Below are positions 60,005-64,000 of a stretch of 64,000 nt of DNA, one piece after another. The DNA is from Corallium rubrum (Eukaryota; Cnidaria; Anthozoa; Scleralcyonacea; Coralliidae). The position numbers and the translations under genes are program-made. Where the stretch lies: NCBI GenBank assembly GCA_964035015.1, contig OZ036004.1:5684280-5748279 (forward strand), written 5' to 3'. How positions within the stretch are numbered: position 1 is the first letter of the stretch; every line of letters begins with the position of its first letter. The notes under the pieces are model-generated. The model did not search any database. It was given only the letters and a program-made list of their open reading frames with translations, and was not told the origin of the DNA.

Positions 60005-60522
60005 CAGTAAAAACCCGCGTATAAAAAACACCATTTTTCGAGTTAGCTACTGGGATTTTAGCCTATTTAGGTTTTTTAAATAGGTTCTTATTTTTTTCGA
60101 GCAAATGGTGCTTGCTTAATTGTTGGTCCAACAACAAGCTCATTCTAGTTTTGCTGCAGTTTAATTGTTACATAAAGGACCTGGAAATGAATCGGAGAAG
60201 GGTTCTTTTTCATTATGTTGTCATATAATTAGTTATAATTAAAGTGGCTAATTGTACAAAGGCAAGGGACCACAACCTTTTTATTTATAAAACAATGATT
60301 ATGGAACCGCCTGACAGAAAATTATGTAAAAATAATTTAACAAAATGTCATTACCAAAAATAGAAAATGTGCAAAATTTCTTGTTTTTATTTTAAGTTAT
60401 TTCAACTGAAGTTTCTCAAATAAGAAGCTGTTATAATTTTTAGGCTAAAAGGGTAGACTGAAAGATCAATTTTAGCCTAAAGCTGTTTACATTCACATGT
60501 TCTTATATATGGGTTTTTACTG
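60005..60522. mobile_element. pogo/Tc1-like MITE, right copy
   Basis: CAGTAAAAACCCGCGTATAA at the left end and the complement of CAGTAAAAACCCATATATAA at the right end form clear terminal inverted repeats of about 16-20 bp. TA flanks both sides (60003-60004, 60523-60524). It is the counterpart of 8296-8856, about 40 bp shorter. The segment 60143-60277 is in reversed orientation compared with expectation. Confidence 0.75.
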
Positions 60523-60829
60523 TAGTCTTTGGACAATTTCATATTCAGATGAGGCAATTTATGTGGCCAACATGTTCCATCTATTCAGCAGTCTGAACAA
60601 GCTTTGTAAACTGACAAGGCTGTGCATTGCTGAACAGAAATGAAATTTTCTTCTAAGATCAGAAAACAAAAGTAGCTTCATGATCAAGTAACAATGTTCA
60701 AAACCTTTGGTAGTCCATGAGCAAAATTGTTATGCTATTAAATAACATTTTGTACAATAGTCAAATGTCAGTAACTGGCTATGTCGAGAGTGTGAAATGG
60801 CAAGTCTTTATATTTATAATGGGGTAATT

Positions 60830-60906
60830 AAGTACTTATGACTGCTGGAAGTTAAGTTCCCCAGTGGGGGTCATGCCACCTTAACTTCCAGCAGTCATGA
60901 GTACTT
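60830..60906. repeat. 27-bp near-perfect hairpin
   Basis: The arms 60830-60856 and 60880-60906 (AAGTACTTATGACTGCTGGA onward) pair with one mismatch across a 23-bp loop containing CCCCAGTGGGGG, itself a small dyad. It lies just outside the right arm. It may be a foldback remnant or a small-RNA-like hairpin. Confidence 0.8.
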
Positions 60907-61096
60907 GTCTATTTTATCTATTTGTATGAAACTTTGTGGACATACTCTCTTATGGTAAACTAAAGATATTTGATTTTGGCTAATGGTTCAAAAGTTATGA
61001 AATATTTACTATATTCAATTAAAAACTGCTCCAATTTCAACAATGTATTTGATAAATGCATAAAAGCTATTTGGCCAAATAACTGTATTGTACTTC

Positions 61097-61171
61097 ATTG
61101 TTTTACACGAACTGTTCCATTTGCTAGTTCATAAAGAGCGAAACTAACACTAATAATTCTGAGTTGATTTG
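61097..61171. repeat. 75-bp direct repeat, copy 1
   Basis: Identical over 75 bp to 61577-61651, beginning ATTGTTTTACACGAACTGTT. The copies are exactly 480 bp apart, in the same orientation. The sequence between and around them is unrelated. Confidence 0.95.
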
Positions 61172-61576
61172 CATGGCATACCAACTATAGAATAACCACT
61201 GAAAAAATTGGAAAAAGCCATTAAATGCGTAATGAGATAACATTGCTACAAGTATACGAGTCTCCTCAGTTTGGGCATTTTGAGAAAATAGAACTTAAAG
61301 TTGTTTTAATAACTGGTCAAAAACTCATGAACGAATAGTTCGTTTTCAACGACATGTGTTTTGTGGACAGTATAGCCCCGTTATTCAGACGAGAATAAGA
61401 GGGCTTTAACCTGTAATATCCTTTTAAATCTCTCTTTAACTATATCTGTTTTTAAATCAACAGTTAGAGTCCCATGTTCGCAGTGCATACCTATCGTTTC
61501 ACGGCGAAACACCAAACTGTCTTTAAACAGGTAAATATGAAGGGAAAATCTAGAACAAACTTTTCAGAGACTGAAA

Positions 61577-61651
61577 ATTGTTTTACACGAACTGTTCCAT
61601 TTGCTAGTTCATAAAGAGCGAAACTAACACTAATAATTCTGAGTTGATTTG
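61577..61651. repeat. 75-bp direct repeat, copy 2
   Basis: Second copy of the block at 61097-61171. It lies 45 bp downstream of the stop codon of the minus-strand gene, so it is likely within its 3' UTR. Confidence 0.95.
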
Positions 61652-61696
61652 AATATACAAATAAAAGAGAACTAGTAGCCCACGGCGGCGCTGAAT

Positions 61697-62685
61697 TTAC
61701 AGCCAACCACTGTTTCTCATGTACTTCATTTCACGATGCGATGGTACTTTCTGTTTCTTTATTTCCTGATTGGAATTCCAAGAAACTTGTGCAAAACCTT
61801 TATCATTTGGAAATGGTTTTGTTGGTAAATGACCACACTTGCTGTAAAACGACATAACTGATCCATTTTTTGAATACGATGCTCCCCTGTATGGGTTAAA
61901 TGGTATATAATCACGTTGAGAGTATCGACTTGTTACCCAGTCGTACTGATTTGATTGCTTTTTAACAGTCGATAGTGTTGTTGCTGTCTTCGGTCGCACT
62001 GGTACGGTAACTTTTTCTCTGCGGCGACCAATGTTTGGTAACGCAGACACTGCTCTTTTCTCAGAAAGAGTTCGTGATCTGCCTCTGCTTGATTGTCGTG
62101 TCCCTGCTTTAGTTTGGGAGGATTTGGGGAGCACGTCTTGAAAACCAACACTTTTGGAACGTTTAATGTCGCTATCTTCTTCTCTGTCGCCATATCTGAA
62201 CTGAGAGTAAGACCAAGTAGAACCCAATTCTTGCCGTGAGCTTCCGTTAGATACATGAGAACTACATCTTAAATTCTGGCTTTCAAACGTAGGCGAACGA
62301 CTTTCACTGGAAGATCTGATTGAATAATTTGTGGCTGACACGTTTCGTTCTTCACCCTTCTGATCACCATTGTTGTCACAGTATGCGATGCTTATGGCTG
62401 GATTCCTATATATGGTCTGTCTTGTGTACGTCATTGCTGAGTCTTCTCCTAATTTCTCTGTTTGCTTTTCCATTATGTCGTTGAATTTCTTCATGGTGAG
62501 ATCATTGCCAGTAAAAACAGGCTTTTCTTTTTCAGTGTATAACACACCATATCTCTCACTGTCGCAGTGTTCGCAGTGCTTTATGGGACACTCGGATTTG
62601 TCAACCACGGAGAAAGTATGTCGAAGGTAATTAAAGTATGTTTCAGCATTGTCTCCAAATACTCGTCCTTGCCAAGCGATGGAAC
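61697..62685 (-). CDS. Thioredoxin-fold protein, terminal exon (partial gene)
   Basis: This is the last exon of a minus-strand gene; the stop is at 61697. A TTTAG acceptor precedes 62685, and joining to 63402-63636 is in phase (one base plus two) to give LIDSE-G-SIAWQ. It finishes the thioredoxin-like domain (SIAWQGRVFGDNAETYFNYL, the last strand and helix) and then has a pair of cysteine-rich turns (CPIKHCEHC). A long low-complexity Ser/Arg/Lys-rich tail of about 220 residues follows, with RSKSVGFQDVLPK and PVRPKTATT and no predicted membrane segment. The tail suggests a scaffold or cytoskeletal role, which is only inference. Its specific family was not recognised. Other open frames in this exon, including one on the plus strand at 62370-62630, are shadows. 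Confidence 0.8.
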
Positions 62686-62764
62686 CTAAACACACAATAA
62701 ATAAGCAGTGCAAATATTTAATATAGGTTTATGAGTTGAGTAGATTGTCGTTCTAATTTTTTCC

Positions 62765-62919
<155 letters not shown>

Positions 62920-62936
62920 TTGTCTATCTGCCTTTT

Positions 62937-63048
62937 TGTTTGTTTGTTTGTTTGTTTGTTTGTTTGTTTGTTTGTTTGTTTGTTTGTTTGTTTGTTTGTT
63001 TGTTTGTTTGTTTGTTTGTTTGTTTGTTTGTTTGTTTGTTTGTTTGTT
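62937..63048. repeat. (TTTG)n microsatellite in intron, first run
   Basis: About 28 TTTG units follow the TGTC run after an 18-bp transition. Plus-strand frames full of FVCLFVCL arise from the 4-bp period and are not coding. Confidence 0.97.
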
Positions 63049-63089
63049 AATTTGTCTGCCTGTTTGTTTATCCGTCTGCGTGTGTATAT

Positions 63090-63196
63090 ATGTATGTTTG
63101 TTTGTTTGTTTGTTTGTTTGTTTGTTTGTTTGTTTGTTTGTTTGTTTGTTTGTTTGTTTGTTTGTTTGTTTGTTTGTTTGTTTGTTTGTTTGTTTT
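63090..63196. repeat. (TTTG)n microsatellite in intron, second run
   Basis: A second run of about 26 TTTG units is separated from the first by about 40 bp of degenerate repeat. A further 110 bp of impure T/G/C sequence leads to the donor side of the exon at 63402. Confidence 0.97.
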
Positions 63197-63401
63197 CCTT
63201 TGTCTGTTTATTTGTCTGTTTGTCTGGCGGGGTGAGTGTTTCTCTGTGTGTCTATCTATCTGTCTGTGTGTCTATTCGTTTATGTGTTTGTATTTGTGTT
63301 TGTGTTTCTGTCTGCATCTTTTATCGTAACTATCCACAGTCCAGACTTTGTTTCTTCTGCTCTACTTTCCTTTGTAACTTACTTACAAAGATCGTCCTTA
63401 C

Positions 63402-63636
63402 CTTCGCTATCGATAAGAACCAACGTTGGCACACCAAGTAGTTTGTAGGATTTTGCAAAAGACGAATTTTCAACGTCTCGTTTCCGGAGTTTGGAGTTTG
63501 GTCCTGGGTGACATGCGCAGAAGTGTTGTACTCCTTCGTTTTCCTTCCAGTTGTTATCAGTCATGACGTTCACAATACCATGTTGATGATTCACCATTGG
63601 TTCTTCGCTAAATACGCAGCAACTTAGAAGGCGAAA
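63402..63636 (-). CDS. Thioredoxin-fold protein, middle exon
   Basis: The acceptor TTTTTATAG precedes 63636 and the donor G|GTAAGG follows 63402. The 235-bp exon begins in phase 0 at FRLLSCCVFSEEP and ends in phase 1. It carries HQHGIVNVM and, near its end, SYKLLGVPTLVLIDSEG. The GVPTL stretch is the conserved cis-proline loop of thioredoxin-fold proteins, followed by the central strand. The sequence between has FCACHPGPNSKL, where an alkyl-hydroperoxidase or TlpA-like protein would have insert loops. Reading past the donor gives only a few codons before a stop, which supports the splice. Confidence 0.8.
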
Positions 63637-63869
63637 CTATAAAAATTAAAACAAATGACCTAATGTTAAGTTGAGTGGAACAATAATTAACAATAATGTT
63701 GCTACGTAATTATTGAAAGAATAGTGATAAATGTAGTTCGCGGAGCTCTAATTTAGAGCTTAAGCTTCATGTACAGACGCCAAACGACAATTGGAAGAGC
63801 TAAGAATTTTTTAGGAGAGAAAACGTTCAGAGGTTATTCATGTTCTGCTATAGCGGGAGTTTTTTTTAC

Positions 63870-63933
63870 CTCCTGGCCGTACGTCTTTGCGAATGAGCAG
63901 TAGTATTCCATTGCTCTCTTGGACGATTCACAC
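63870..63933 (-). CDS. Thioredoxin-fold protein, upstream exon
   Basis: A 64-bp exon is bounded by TTTCTAG at 63934 and G|GTAAAA below 63870. It enters with one base of a split codon and reads CESSKRAMEYYCSFAKTYGQE, then joins in phase 0 to the next exon. The C-x-x-S at its start occupies the place of the CxxC redox motif. If the split codon is TGG, the motif would be W-C-E-S-S-K, as expected before helix 2, but that base pair lies in an upstream exon outside the window. The gene continues beyond 64000. Confidence 0.65.
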
Positions 63934-64000
63934 CTAGAAATGATTGAATTATCGTTTAGCCCATCTGGTTAGTATTCGTTAATATTCATTTAAGAAAAAA

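Larger units (their letters stand above)
8057..60777. mobile_element. Giant foldback-like composite: inverted arms around opposed satellite arrays
   Basis: Reading inward from each end gives the same order: an arm of about 1.8 kb, a pentanucleotide array, then 128-bp satellite units. The right half is the reverse complement of the left. Homology between the flanks begins near TTTAGTATACAATG (about 8062) and ends near 60775; outside that, the left flank is LINE and the right flank is unrelated DNA. Foldback elements (Drosophila FB, Galileo, sea urchin TU) are known for long inverted arms built partly of tandem repeats. The scale here, about 380 satellite units, far exceeds the usual. No transposase and no clear target-site duplication were found. 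The centre is a 200-N gap, so continuity of the two halves is not proven. Confidence 0.6.
59009..60777 (-). repeat. Right inverted arm
   Basis: Counterpart of 8057-9852 in reverse complement. It carries a YY1-like site at 59551-59561 and the second MITE copy at 60005-60522. Homology to the left arm fades at about 60775. A short frame at 59184-59366 corresponds to the left-arm frame at 9514-9723, but changes between the two are mostly replacements, so coding is unlikely. Confidence 0.85.
60907..61696. other. 3' flank of the thioredoxin-like gene
   Basis: No separate gene seen. It probably includes the 3' UTR of the minus-strand gene ending at 61697. The two identical 75-bp blocks are listed separately. 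A possible ATTAAA polyadenylation variant on the minus strand lies near 61303-61308, but this is weak. Confidence 0.45.

Noticed and set aside
61933..62630. Two further open frames overlapping the terminal exon (minus 61933-62256, plus 62370-62630)
   Set aside because: They are shadows of the spliced exon, which is supported by phase-matched splice sites and the thioredoxin-like continuity.
62920..63441. Plus-strand FVCLFVCL cysteine-rich protein
   Set aside because: Translation of TTTG and TGTC microsatellites in an intron of the minus-strand gene.

Overview
This is eukaryotic, almost certainly animal, DNA. The evidence is a spliced gene with GT-AG introns, degenerate LINE reverse-transcriptase copies, MITE-like elements with TA and TTA target duplications, several microsatellites and minisatellites, and a 48-kb satellite block. 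The LINE and HECT-like fragments and the AT-rich flanks resemble marine invertebrates such as cnidarians, but that assignment is inference and weak. No rRNA gene, CRISPR array or prokaryotic-style operon is visible. A run of exactly 200 Ns (28405-28604) marks a scaffold join.

Layout. 1-8056 is a repeat graveyard. It holds a 21-bp minisatellite (1361-2228), a HECT-like coding relic that sits partly in a 450-bp hairpin (2881-3330) with a third copy at 5488-5654, a reverse-transcriptase fragment (about 3640-4010, minus), a 20-bp minisatellite (4018-5236), and a second LINE fragment (6063-8056, plus) split by an 823-bp TTA-flanked element (6320-7142). 8057-60777 is one very large, nearly symmetrical inverted structure. 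It has matching inverted arms of about 1.8 kb (8057-9852 and 59009-60777), each carrying the same TA-flanked MITE. Inside each arm lies a pentanucleotide array, and inside that a 128-bp satellite, about 143 units in one orientation on the left (10108-28404) and about 236 units in the opposite orientation on the right (28605-58878). The N gap lies at the orientation switch. 60778-64000 is flanking DNA with a 27-bp hairpin, a 75-bp identical direct repeat, and the 3' end of a minus-strand gene for a thioredoxin-fold protein (exons 61697-62685, 63402-63636 and 63870-63933). The gene continues past the window edge and has long TGTC and TTTG microsatellites in one intron.

Main message. The large block has the architecture of a foldback-type transposable element (long inverted arms, tandem repeats inside them) blown up to satellite scale. 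A diverged 45-bp piece of the satellite monomer lies in each arm outside the pentanucleotide, inverted to the adjacent array, so the satellite may have arisen from the arm itself. The two half-arrays have diverged into distinct subfamilies, while their outer edges still resemble each other. The head-to-head arrangement crosses an assembly gap, so its physical reality must be tested. The only recognisable host gene is the thioredoxin-like one; everything else is repeat or relic.
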